From Thecaphora thlaspeos (taxonomy: Eukaryota; Basidiomycota; Ustilaginomycetes; Urocystidales; Glomosporiaceae): a DNA stretch of 64,000 nt. The notes below the pieces were generated by a model. The model was given only the letters and a program-made list of their open reading frames with translations. It searched no databases and had not been told where the DNA came from. Position numbers and translations under genes: made by a program. Shown piece after piece: positions 52,633 through 62,915 of this stretch (its first letter is position 1; the number at the start of each line of letters is the position of its first letter). The stretch is taken from NCBI GenBank assembly GCA_900291925.1, contig UWYS01000001.1:62001-126000 (forward strand), read 5' to 3'.

Positions 52633-53160
52633 ATGCTGTACTCCACCTCGCCCTCGTCCTCTTCGGCGGCATCCACCTCGGGCAGATCGTCGCCCGAAGC
52701 CCCGCTCCACGATGGCGGCTCTAGCAGCAGCAGCAGATCGGCTTCGAGCTTCCTGCCGCCTTTCTTCACTTCGGCCAAGCAAACTCAAACGCAACACCAG
52801 CTGTACCAGCAGCAGCCAAAGCCGACTTCGGCTCTTGACACGCCTGCGCCACCGCGCCGCACCAGCTTTGGCACCGCGCTTGGCCCCGGCGGCAAGCTTT
52901 CGGCCCTGAGCGCGCTCGGCTTCTTTCCGAGCACCTCTCCCACGGAATCCTCGAGCTCCACGTTGGTCAAGCCCGATTTTGGCCCTCGGAGCTCTGGCTC
53001 GGCGGCGGCGGACAGCGCCGTGCAGCGCTCAAGCTCGGGCGGCGAGGCACAGGCGACAAGACCGCAGCAGCAGCAGAGGCGCCACATGTGCTTCCCCGAC
53101 GGCATGGGAGGTACGATGTGCGTAGAGATTCGCGACCGCGACCGGAGGGGCTCTACCTGA
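52633..53160 (+). CDS. Unrecognised small Ser/Gln-rich protein
   Basis: One 175-residue frame from ATG 52633 to TGA 53158-53160, not recognised. The first ~145 residues are low complexity, rich in Ser, Pro, Gln and Ala. The last ~25 differ: RRHMCFPDGMGGTMCVEIRD has two cysteines 12 residues apart and looks like a short constrained motif. There is no signal peptide or membrane helix. It is divergent from HEH1. It may be a real regulator with a C-terminal motif or a spurious frame; the motif is the main argument for a gene. Confidence 0.45.
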   Translation: MLYSTSPSSSSAASTSGRSSPEAPLHDGGSSSSSRSASSFLPPFFTSAKQTQTQHQLYQQQPKPTSALDTPAPPRRTSFGTALGPGGKLSALSALGFFPSTSPTESSSSTLVKPDFGPRSSGSAAADSAVQRSSSGGEAQATRPQQQQRRHMCFPDGMGGTMCVEIRDRDRRGST

Positions 53161-54207
53161 GTGCCGCTCGCTCACCCTTCCGCGCACCATCTCTCTCGGT
53201 CGAGGATCCGCCTACAAGCACGGCCTCGGCGCCTTCCTGCCTGCTCAGCGCAAGCAACTCTTTCAGCTGGGCCATGAGCTCAACACTGCCAGCTTTGCCG
53301 AATCTACCCTCGCTCGGCGTCTTCGGGCACTGTCCCTCGATCCAGGACTCGGCCGTTCCAGACGCCTCCCGCTCCTCTGCTTCTTCCCTCCTCAGTCTTG
53401 GTCCTCGCCGTGCTCTCTTTCACAGTATCGAATGTTTTGACACTGCTGTCAGACTCGCTTGGTTCCCCCGCGTTTCTGACCCTAGCATCATCCCAAGTTG
53501 TACCACATTTGTCCCGTCGCAAGCTGCTCCAGGTCCCCCGGTTTCCATGCACTATGTTATCTGCTTGTACATCTCCCATCTGCTCTGCGGCCTCGATCTA
53601 CTTCGGCTACCTGAACACACGTTGCCCTCGCTTCTCTCTCTGAAGGGCGAGGTGCGCCTGTTTGTAATCACGAGAAAAAAAAGTGGAGGTTGTGGTTGTG
53701 GTTGTGGCTTGTGCGTCGAGCGGGTGGGGGCGCGGCTGGCCCTTTTTCTCTGCTCGGCGGTGCCGTCACGCCTGGCTGCTCTCGTCTTCGCCTTGATCCA
53801 CCGTCCTGCTTCCATTCCTCCGCCTGCTCTTCCTACCCTCTTCCACCGTTCCCTGACGGCTTCCCTCCTCTTCTCTCCCTCAAGCTGTTGCCTTTGCCGC
53901 TCCCCGATGTCCTTGTGACTGCGCTCTCCGACAGCTGCTTCGCGGTCACAGGAGGTGCGCCAGCCGGCCACCACTCCTCGTGGTAGCTCGTCGTCGACCA
54001 GACGCTCTCGCCGCTTTTGCCTCCGCCAACGCTGCCACATTCTGCCTCATCGCTGGAGGCCCTCACTTGTATCTCCTGTGGTATCTCATCGCGGCATACA
54101 GCGGCTGCGAGGCGCCACGGGCACCGCGACGGAATCGTACGGCGTTGCTCTCGGCCTGCTCTCGACAAGCGGCAAGCGTGACGACCAAGCTCGGACAGCT
54201 CAGCATC
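53161..54207. other. Intergenic upstream of the Cys-pair protein gene
   Basis: 1 kb, C/T-rich, with a GTGGTTGTGGTTGTGG tract near 53690-53706. A 276-codon frame (53088-53918) starts without ATG support in the frame's coding-like part and was rejected. Likely 5' leader and promoter. Confidence 0.4.
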
Positions 54208-55450
54208 ATGGCCAGCTCGCTCGGCCAGGGATTCTCTGTTAGCTGGGGCTCGGCCCTTGGAAAACGTTCGCGCGGCCTCTCCAACGATTCCGACGTCTTT
54301 GAACCAGCGAGCGGTGCCAGCGAAGAAGACGACACAACAGCCGAAGGCCTTTTCGTCCGAAGTGCCAAACGGCATCACGTCGGCGGCAGATTGGGGCAGC
54401 TGCTCCCAGGTGTGGATGACGCAATGCAGATGAGCGACACCGACATGGCCTCGCCGGAACAGATCACGAGGGTGCAGGATCGCGCAACAATACGAAGCTG
54501 GGCCGAAGCAGAGGAGGCGCGGACGCAGATGCAGGAGCAACTCGCCAGCGAGGATTCAATGTCCCGAGATGTGAGCACCCCTAGCTTAATCAGACTCAGC
54601 GAGGAGCGTCAACGAGCCGAACGGTACAACGTCTGTATAGCTGAAACCATTGCCTCCCGCTTGCTACCCGCCCGCGCCTCGCCTGCTATCGTGGCGGTCC
54701 CCCCACGCGTAGCCTCGGGCAGATGGATCTTCTGAGCCCCAATCTCTCATTAGGCCCAGGTCTTTCGCCCCTTGGGTCGACACGCCGCTCATCAAGAGCC
54801 GCGCTCGACATGCGCCCACCTCGCCTTCACCTCTCTCTGCCCACCGACCCCACCAGCTCACCAGTCTCAAGGCGAGGCAGCGCTCTCTGCTCTCACAAGG
54901 CTCGCTCGAGATGATGGAAGAAGACGCCACTGCGACCGCCGCGTCTCGCTTCCTTTCGATTACCGACTCGCCAGAGCTTTCGCCGCCACGCAGCATTTCG
55001 GGCTCCGTGACGCCGATGTCCACGTCGTCTTCGTCGCCCTGGCAGTCGAGGGACAGCTCCCCCACCGCCACACGGCAGCGACAGCGTTCAGCCGCACCGT
55101 CGGGCGACGCCGCCATGGACCTCAGCAGCCCCATGAGGACGCCGACCAAGGGCAGAGATGCAGTGACCACCCCACCGCTCGCTGTACCCGGGCGCCAGCA
55201 TCACTCTCCCGGCCTCGAGCGTAACGCTACTCCGCCGGGTGGCAGACAGATGCTCAGGTACACGATGGGCTATCGGGAGGATTGTGAGCTGTGCAGACTC
55301 AAGAGTAAGTAGGTCGGGCGACCCGTTCGTCTAGTACTGCATCGAGTTGCCGGCTCCTTACTGACTCTGCCTCACTCGCTCCCTCGCCACATCGTAGCTC
55401 CCGGCCATTACAGTCACGTCGTCCATCGACGCCCCGGCACCAACGCATAA
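54208..55450 (+). CDS. Fungal protein of unknown function with C-terminal DCELC...GHYSH motif
   Basis: Three exons proposed: 54208-54623, 54760-55304, 55398-55450; 337 residues. Intron 2 (AGA/GTAAGT...TAG) is secure because it rebuilds GYREDCELCRLK-TPGHYSHVVH, a tail I recall as conserved in many uncharacterised fungal proteins; the two cysteines and two histidines could bind metal. Intron 1 is less sure: donor GTACAA at 54624 and CAG ending at 54759 join in phase to ERSFAPWVDTPLIKSR. The first exon contains GKRSRGLSNDSD and FVRSAKRHHVG, possible nuclear signals, and an acidic helical part. The middle is Ser/Pro/Thr-rich with several SP/TP sites. The function is unknown. Confidence 0.6.
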
Positions 55451-55937
55451 CGATGCCAATCTCGCGTTCAGAGCCACACCAACGTTGGACCCCACCCACG
55501 GTCCGACTGCACTCTCCTCTCATCTTCTCATCTTCTCATCTTCTCCTCGCCGATTGTCATCGTCATCCGCCCGTCACCGCAACATTCGCAGAATCTCGCC
55601 CGCAGCGCGCCCGCTCTCTCTCTCTCTCTCTTTTTCTCTCTCTCGCAAACGTACATACCCCCGTACCCATTCTCAACCCGACTCAGCATCGTCTTCCGCG
55701 TCAGCTCCCTGTCCTGTCGGCTGAACAGCTACGGCAGTCTGCGCTGCATCGACGGACCCAGCCAATCAGCAGACCAGGCAAAGCGATGCAGACGCTTTCC
55801 TTTCCTTGAATTTTACGACCTTCGTCTTGTATGTACAGCTTGGCCGGTCTGTTTTAGCAGCAACCCAGCCCGTCGATAGGCATCTCGCTCTTGCGCCTGG
55901 GGTGGATACATCAACACCGAGGGCGCAAGTCTTGTGA
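55451..55937. other. Convergent intergenic
   Basis: Contains a (CT)n tract at about 55613-55646. It should hold the 3' UTRs of both flanking genes; no gene seen. Confidence 0.5.
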
Positions 55938-57036
55938 CTAGACGGTCTTTGTCTTACGTTCCGCCATCTTCTGTTCCGCGATGGGCGAGCCTCGTGCGAT
56001 ACCGATGCACCACATTACTCGGAACTGGATTCATGTCGAGGTCGATGAAAAAGGGAAAGAACTCGTCAGCTCTTGCTTGGTGCTTGTGGTGAGCAGCGAT
56101 GAGACGAGGTGGAGCGTGGGCAACTTACACAGAACAAGATAAAGGTGATGATGATGTTTCCAAAGAGCTGTCGTTGTCGTGTGAGCATGATGAAGTTTTG
56201 ACAAGAGAGGGGGGGGGGGGTTCAATGTCACGCTGCAGACCAAAAGGATGGCACGGGTCGGGCGGGAGGACTCACGAGACTATTCCAGCTCGCCGGCTTG
56301 GCTAGCAACATGAGCTTATCCTGCCACGTCGCTCTTGAAGTCAGTAGTAGTGCACGGCTGGAAGGTGGACCGTTGGGCAGGAGGTAGAGGGTGAGGAAGA
56401 TGTGTGACCCTGTACATCGGAAAGGTGCCCATTTCTCGTCAGCCATTCTTTCGACATCTGGGAGAGAGGGATGGAGTGAGGACTTACAGTCCGCGATACC
56501 GAGAACGGCAATGAGGTAGTAGACCAGTCTTTCGAGTAGAATGGGTTGTTTGGATAGGTGTTTGCGAAAAGCGTAGAAGAGTAAAGCCGAGTTGAGCATG
56601 ATCAAGGAGTAACCTGTCGTTGTGCGACGAGAGAAGGATCGCGGGAAGTGAGTATCGTCGTGATCTCCCGGAGGACGCGATAGGATCATGGTGGACAGGA
56701 TGACATACAGCTACCAAGCTGACCCAATGCCATGCGGGCATTGTCAGCGAGTACGCTGGAGTCGTTGAGTAGACTCTGAACTTGCGCGGGTGGGAGGAAG
56801 GCGTGTGGGATCAACTCGTAGTGATACCTGCTCGATGGACAGAGATGGACAGATGAGGCGTCAGTGTCGCTGATGCACCAGGTAGAGCGAGATGACGCAC
56901 TCACCGTTCCGGTAGAGCGATGGCGTAGTAGGCTTCCGCAAGGACCGAGATGGGCTCGAGGATGCCAAAGAAGAAGTACTGTTGTTCGGTCCAGAAGATG
57001 GATGACGGTGTTAGCGCTATGCGGTGGTACTGCAGG
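55938..57036 (-). CDS. DUF7704-type small fungal membrane protein (first exon not found)
   Basis: Six in-phase exons in transcript order: 57036-56905, 56827-56715, 56613-56488, 56409-56276, 56167-56129 (39 nt), 56024-55938, giving 209 residues plus an unresolved start. Membrane-like segments: FFFGILEPISVLAEAYYAIAL, LGGYSLIMLNSALLFYAF, LVYYLIAVLGIADWSHIFLTLYLL and LFGNIIITFILF, with a basic C-tail (KMAERKTKTV). The pattern EP-S, a Tyr-His pair, and AD-W/T-H-I/L matches the fungal DUF7704 family of four-helix proteins of unknown role. The first exon found has no ATG, so a short upstream exon is needed; candidates lie at 57037-57262, close to the divergent BUD13. The intron at 56168-56275 holds a C12 run on the coding strand. 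Confidence 0.65.
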
Positions 57037-57357
57037 CTGAGGAGAGGAAGGGATGCAGTGACTGACCCAGTGAAAGGGAAGGGGATCGCTTATGGTGAAG
57101 AGAGTATCTTGGGGTCCGATGATGTGGGTGCGAGTGGAAGAGAAGAGCGTGCCAACACCCCCTCGCGGAGGGTGGTGTTGTGAAGGAGCAACAGCTCGCG
57201 TCTGTGCGCGCACGGCGCCCTTTGTCCCTCGAAACCTCCACACAGACTTTTTCTCTCGCACCATCACCACCACCACCACCACCACCGCCGCTACTCCCAC
57301 TCCCATTCCCACTCCCACCACCCATCCCTCAGCCTCATCCACCCCACGCCTTTCGCC
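57037..57357. other. Divergent promoter, DUF7704-type / BUD13
   Basis: 320 bp with CACCACCACC at about 57265-57285. It must also contain the missing first exon of the minus-strand gene. Confidence 0.5.
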
Positions 57358-58499
57358 ATGCCAAATCCCAACCTCCAAGCGTACCTCGCCTCCCACTACC
57401 TCTCAGGCCCCAAAGCCGATGCCATCCTCGCCCGCACCGCCTCCTCCCAGCAGCAGCCCAAGAAGAAAAAGAAGCGACGCATCGACGACCCCTCCTCCTC
57501 CTCGGCCTCTGCCGGTCTAGTGCTCAAGGACGATTCAGAAACATGGAAGAATGCCAACGATGATCAAGACGATGCGCTCATACCGCAGGTGGTCAAGCAC
57601 AAGGAGGCCGGTGGGTTCAACAAGACAAGTTGGAACAGTATAAGCCAAGGTCAGCAGGCGGTCAAGGGTGGAAGCACAACCGCACACGATGGCAAAGAGG
57701 CACAGACGACGCCCGCTTCAACGCCGACGTCGACGCCGACGGAGCCGGTGATCAAGGCAGGTCTCAAGACAAAGGAAGAGATGAAAGCCGAGCGTCTCGA
57801 ACGCGAACGACGCGCAAAGGAGCAAGAAGCCAAAGCACAGGCACAGGCACAGGCACAAGCCGCCACTGCCCCACCCAACAACCACCATATCACCACCGAG
57901 CGACACGACCAACAGACAGTCTACCGCGACGCCAGCGGTCGACGTATAGACGTGCAAGCCGAACAAGCCGAGCGACTCCGTCTATCTCGGCTGGAAGAAC
58001 GCAAGAAGTGCGAACGACAAGAGTGGGCCAAAGGTCTCGTCCAACGAAAGGCAGTCGAAGAAGAAGCGCAAACCCTCTCCAAGCTTCGCACCGCACCTCT
58101 CCAACAGAACGCAGACGAGGAGGAGGTGACGAGGCACTTCAAGAGTCTAGAGAGATGGGACGATCCCGCCATGGCCTTCATGGCTAAGAAGAGGAAAACG
58201 GGTCCGCAGAAACAAAAGTACAACGGTCCACCACCCCCACCGAATCGATATGGCATCCAGCCTGGCTACAGGTGGGACGGAGTGGATAGGAGCAATGGCT
58301 TTGAAAAGATGCTCTTTCAGAGAAAGAACGCCATCGGCAGGAGAGCGGCCGAGGCGAGAGGTGAGTGACCGCTTCGCCGTTTCATTGAATGGTGATGTCG
58401 TGCGGACAAGCTGACACAATTACGACCTATTGTTGCCTCCATCTTTCTCTCTCTCCCACTCTTTTGGCGAGCATAGCTTGGGGTCAGGAAGATATGTAA
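57358..58499 (+). CDS. BUD13: Pre-mRNA-splicing factor Bud13/Cwc26 (RES complex)
   Basis: Subunit of the spliceosomal RES (retention and splicing) complex with Snu17 and Pml1. Exons 57358-58360 and 58477-58499, 341 residues; the 23-nt last exon finishes ARAWGQEDM. Family parts: N-terminal LQAYLASHYLSGPKAD, a basic patch KKKKKRRIDD, the central VYRDASGRRIDV, an ERLRLSRLEERKKCERQEWAKG helix, and the C-terminal RPPPNRYGI-like segment PPPPPNRYGIQPGYRWDGVDRSNGFE that binds Snu17. Length is near the norm. A long Lys/Glu/Ala helix with QAQAQAQAQA lies between. Start is the first ATG (gccATGc). Confidence 0.93.
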
Positions 58500-59219
58500 T
58501 CCCTGCGCAAACGTCCTCCTGGTGCAACGGAGACCAGGGTCACAAGACCCACCCACCCTTCCACTCCTGCCGATCAAGACGAACACCCCACGTCCCCCTC
58601 TTTGCATCCTCATTGAATTTCTATCTCATTCCAGCCGCACCGGGGTGCATCTCTCGCTCCAAAGCACATCGCGGTATCTATGTACATCATCGTCGTTGCC
58701 CCCACGACCATCACTGTCTCTCGAGCGAATTCTACCGTACCGTTGCCGGGCGACCCTTTTTTTTCTTTCCCTTTCTCTTTGATCCACTAACTACTGCACC
58801 TCTTCCGCACCGGGCGAAATCGTATCAAACGGAAAGACCGCACTGCATCCCCAACATGCTCGCTGAGCAGACGTTGTTGCGCTAGCTGGTAGCTGGTTCG
58901 ATGGAATCATTACTATTACAGAGGTTTTACGCTTTTCGCCAGCCCAAGCTCACATGCTAGTGGCTGGTTAGGCTGCGAATGGTCAAGCTAGAAATACAAA
59001 GAGAAAGTGGAAGGAGCAAAAGAGCGTGTGTGTATGTGTGTGTGTGGCAATTCATCGAGATCCCGAATGTAAGATTGTGGGTGGATGCATCTAGCCAGTC
59101 AGCCGGAGTAACGGTGACAAAGAGGATAGGGGGGGGGGGGTCTAAAGGTATACGGGGTTCAAGAATGGTGCGAGGAGGAACAACGACGTCGACCTTGATT
59201 GAAACGATCAAGGAGCGCT
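58500..59219. other. Convergent intergenic, BUD13 / seven-helix protein
   Basis: Contains a GT-rich tract (59024-59046) and G12 at 59129-59140. No gene seen. Confidence 0.5.
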
Positions 59220-60992
59220 TCACGCGCCTGACCGTCCGTCTCCAGTCAGCGTCGTTGTAGAGTCGTGGCCTGGACCCTCCTCTGTCACGCTGAGCGGTAT
59301 CGAGCAGCTGGATCCTAGCCTTTGCATCCGATCCGTTCCGCGACTACCCGGTCGGCTGCTGCCGCTAGACGTCGAAGCATCCGACGACGACGGACGTTCA
59401 GCGACACTGCCGCTTCCGCTTGCGATAACTTTGCTGCCGCCCGGTCCGGCCGAGCCCTTTGCGAGCGCCTGCGAGCCCGCGATGAGCGTGGCGTCCGACG
59501 ACCTTCGTTTCTGTAGCTGATCAAAGCTGAGGCCCGGAGGTAGATCAGTGTAAAACTGCTGCAGACCGGGACTGTCCATCGTCGTCGGTATAGGCAGGCG
59601 CGGGAGTCCCATCATTGGCGTTTGCGGTGCCTGATTGTCGTGCTGCTCCGATGAGACGACCCCGGTGTTGCGCGCACGGCGGCTGCTCGCCATGCTCGTA
59701 CGTCCTTCTCCATCCTGCTGCCGCCCTCCGCCACCAATGAGGTGCTTGAGGCGAAAGTCGGACGACGACTTGTGCTTCGTGTGCGCCGCTCGAGACTGGC
59801 CGAGCTCGGCAACGTTGAGGCTGCTGTGCGAGTCGTATGAGACGGGGCCCGTTCCCTCCGTCTCCTCCATCGCAGAATGATCGTTTCCATCGCGGTCGAC
59901 GAACGACTCGACGCAGGTGAATGAAGCCCGATGGCCTCGGGGCATAGGGTCGAGCACTTCTGGACAGTAGCTCGAGGTAAAGCGGTCCTCTCGCCACCGG
60001 TGGGAGCGTGACAGCGTCGCCAGCACGGCGCCGAACGCCTGGATGTAGATGTTGGCCACAAGCACGTAGCCCAGATCGGTCGGGTTTATGTCGACCACCT
60101 TGCAAATAACGAGCGCGAGACTGTAGAACGTCGGCAGGACGTAGCCAAAGGCGAGCGCGTACATCCCCTGCTTCAGCCAGGCAAGTGACCAGTGAGCGTT
60201 CTGGTGCATGAGCGCATTGTCGCGACGTCCGAGGCAGTGGAACTTCCTCAGGAGGATGCACGAGGCGTAGAGCGTGTCGGCTAGTTGGAGGACAAAGATG
60301 GACAGGTTGATGTTGTCGGTGCGCGATCCTCCGTCGGCCCAGCCGTTGCGCATGCCGATGTAGGCGTCCGACGAGAGTCGCATCGTGAAGCCGATCAGGA
60401 TAGTGCGGGCGATCTTGACGAGCGTGGGGAAGGTGGCGATCGCTACCCGCTTGCGCCAGTTCGCGAGCACTGCGGGGTAGAAGGACATCAGCCGCAGCTG
60501 GAGAGCGAAGTGCGTGATGAGCGGCGTCACGTAGAGCATCGAGGTCGACGAGATCCACAGCCGATAGATGCTGTCCTGGCTTGCATCTCCGAAGAGCTGG
60601 CAAGCCCAATAGGTCTGTGAGATATTGACAAAGAGGCTAAAAGGGTGTGCGTCAGATCGAGTTGCGGCCTGCAGGGAACGCTCGGAGAGTCGACGGCGGG
60701 TGAGGCCTGTACGTACGGTGTTGAGCGTCGAGCCGAGCAGGCCGGCCAGCATGGCAAGACCTAGCACCCACACGACGGGTAGTCTGCGCTTCTGCGGGCT
60801 GAGACCGTTCTTGAAGAGGACGGCGCAGAGTAGGACGAAGAGGAGGGTAGCAAACATCGAGTAGAGGATGATGTAGGTGACGCCATTGCGGACGAGGTCG
60901 ACAGGGACATACTCCTGAAGGTCGACGCCGGTGATGGACGCGGACACGTATATCCGGGGAGCCTTCCGTTCAGTGTAAACGGTGGCGTTCAT
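59220..60992 (-). CDS. Unassigned multi-pass membrane protein (about seven helices)
   Basis: Not assigned to a named family. Frame of 590 residues from ATG 60992 (a longer frame starts at TTG 61022). About seven hydrophobic segments in the first ~330 residues: VTYIILYSMFATLLFVLLCA, VVWVLGLAMLAGLLGS, RLWISSTSMLYVTPLITH, FPTLVKIARTILIGF, NINLSIFVLQLADTLYA, GMYALAFGYVLPTFYSLAL, LGYVLVANIYIQAFGAVL. The long C-terminal tail (~340-590) is Ser/Gly-rich with many possible phosphosites. The layout recalls fungal orphan seven-helix receptors, but no ligand or G-protein motif can be named. GTACGT...GCAG over 48 nt (about 60664-60711) could be a frame-preserving intron removing VRTGLTRRRLSERSLQ. Confidence 0.65.
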   Translation of the reverse strand: MNATVYTERKAPRIYVSASITGVDLQEYVPVDLVRNGVTYIILYSMFATLLFVLLCAVLFKNGLSPQKRRLPVVWVLGLAMLAGLLGSTLNTVRTGLTRRRLSERSLQAATRSDAHPFSLFVNISQTYWACQLFGDASQDSIYRLWISSTSMLYVTPLITHFALQLRLMSFYPAVLANWRKRVAIATFPTLVKIARTILIGFTMRLSSDAYIGMRNGWADGGSRTDNINLSIFVLQLADTLYASCILLRKFHCLGRRDNALMHQNAHWSLAWLKQGMYALAFGYVLPTFYSLALVICKVVDINPTDLGYVLVANIYIQAFGAVLATLSRSHRWREDRFTSSYCPEVLDPMPRGHRASFTCVESFVDRDGNDHSAMEETEGTGPVSYDSHSSLNVAELGQSRAAHTKHKSSSDFRLKHLIGGGGRQQDGEGRTSMASSRRARNTGVVSSEQHDNQAPQTPMMGLPRLPIPTTMDSPGLQQFYTDLPPGLSFDQLQKRRSSDATLIAGSQALAKGSAGPGGSKVIASGSGSVAERPSSSDASTSSGSSRPGSRGTDRMQRLGSSCSIPLSVTEEGPGHDSTTTLTGDGRSGA

Positions 60993-61644
60993 GGTTCCAT
61001 CGGCCAGGGAGCATGAGCTCAAGCCGACGGGGCCCGCGGCCCAAAGGTGTATCGATACGAGCGGACGATGAAAGCGCTACTACTACTGCTGGCACGTCGA
61101 GAGCGCAAGGAAGTCAAGGCGCGGTCGAGTGAGGCAAGAAGACGGAGCTGAGATAGCTAATCAACTCGGCGGCGTTGCGGGCGAAAGAGAGGAGGCCTCC
61201 GACTGAGTCGATAGTGGTGGCGCAACGGGGTGTCTGTATCCGCAAAGAGGCCGGTCGGTTTTACGTGGCAGTGGCAGAGATGATAGGGGCGAGCGCCGCA
61301 GCGCTTCCAACGATAGAAGTATGCGCCGCAAGGCAGATGGGACGAGCGATTCAGCGCACAAGGAGTTGGGGCGAGGTGGTGCGAGGCAGGATGATGAGGG
61401 AAGCGAGGCGTGCGGGACGCTGAAGAGTCAGAACGAGCTGGCGATTGCAGCGAGGGAGATCAAGTAGATGGAAGTGGTAGAAAGGCAAAGCGATGGGATG
61501 GCGAGAGGCGAGCTAGAGATAAGAGTGGGATGGGCTGGGCTAGATTGGGCGGAAGGCGGCGGCGGCGTCGGCGGCGCCTTCGCCCTGTGATCGTCGACCC
61601 TTTGCTTTTAGGCGCAGTGGGTTGTGGGCGGAGGGGCGAGACGA

Positions 61645-62611
61645 TACTGTACTGTATGTAGTGGCTCGGAGCGCTGTACAGTAGCTGTACGGTAGGATCG
61701 GCACGTCTAGGTGGGCCCTATTTGGCGCACAAAAAGATGGCGGTGGTGGGGACGAGAGGGGGGTCGGAAGAGTCAGAGAGAGCCAGGGAGGGATAGACTG
61801 GTGTCGGGTAAACGGCTGCGGCCAAGTGGGGACGACAAGGCCGGAAAGCTGCGACGACGGCTGCCAGCGCACTATATTATAGTGTGAGATGTCTATACTA
61901 TTATTGTAAGTAGGAATAGTGCTGGTGCTGGTGCTGGTGCTGCGTGCCGTTTGTGTGCCTATGGCCGCCCTACAGTAGATGCCGGTGCTGCAGCGAGGCG
62001 AGGGGGGAAGTGGTGGAAGAAGGGAAAGGGGCGGGGGCTGGTGAGGCAGGCTGACGGGGTCCCACACGCATACAGACAGTATGTACGGGCTAGGCCGGTG
62101 TGCATACTGGTAACTCGGCCTGCGCCGCAGCGGGCACGACGGCAGTCGAGGCAACGCGCAGCCAAGGTGAGTCGGCCTGTACAGTACATACATACATAGT
62201 ACAGTCACCAGAAACACTATGTAGGCTGTAGGCGAGCGGAGATAACTTTGATAGTGTTTGCGGAAGAATAGAGAAATTCCGCATCCCTCATCGACGCCAG
62301 GCCGCATAGAGGCAGCGTCGCCAGAGGGGCAAGCAAGCATGAAGAACCGCGAACGACGGGCTGCACCACGACCACCTTCGACGCGCGGACGGCTTCGACT
62401 AGCGCAAGGGCGCAACTTTGAGGCCTTTGTCGGCCCGTTTCCGGCCCTCTTCTGTTCCATCTGGTCTCTTCACCCTTCCTCGAGCCCCCACCAGCCGAGC
62501 TTGTGTCTAGGGTTGTTCTCGGTCACATTTCACGGCCATGCCTGTGCCATGCTGTACTGTACATAACTACCGTAGGCACAGCACGTAAGCACACCTACAC
62601 ACCGTACTGTA
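61645..62611. promoter_or_regulatory. Cluster of TAC(A/T)GTA motifs
   Basis: Seven copies: 61645-61651, 61650-61656, 61677-61683, 61971-61977, 62180-62186, 62555-62561 and 62605-62611, with related GTAC-containing words between (for example 62683-62692, 62834-62843). The word is a palindrome around its middle base. It may be a binding site shared by the two divergent genes. Confidence 0.5.
61870..61884. repeat. Palindrome CACTATA-T-TATAGTG
   Basis: Perfect 7-bp arms around one base in otherwise GC-rich sequence, within the motif cluster region. Possible protein site or small hairpin. Confidence 0.5.
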
Positions 62612-62915
62612 CTCACTTGTATGTAGACGACGTTGCAGCAAGCAAGACGCTAGCGCGCTGTGCGGCGAGCAGAGTGTAAAGCAGAGTGTACATATTACTC
62701 CTACCTTCCTTCCATCCGTAGTCGCAGCAAGGTCGAGCGGACCTAACGTCGCTAGGAGGGCCGCCGCATTCGATCGAACCAAGTTGGGCCGTTTCGGAGA
62801 GCAAGCCGAGAGGCGAGCGAGGCTCCTGCCGCACTATGTACAATATGCGACCACCTTCGACACGACACAGAGAGACGCGAAAGGCAAAGCGAGCCTTTTC
62901 GAGGCGTTGAAGCTG

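Noticed and set aside
53088..53918. 276-codon plus-strand ORF after the Ser-rich ORF
   Set aside because: Overlaps the end of the Ser-rich ORF, lacks a domain, and looks like a translated leader.
61540..62460. 306-codon minus-strand ORF with an ATG
   Set aside because: Pro/Ser/Arg composition typical of non-coding GC-rich DNA, and it spans the TAC(A/T)GTA cluster. Would be reconsidered with transcript support.
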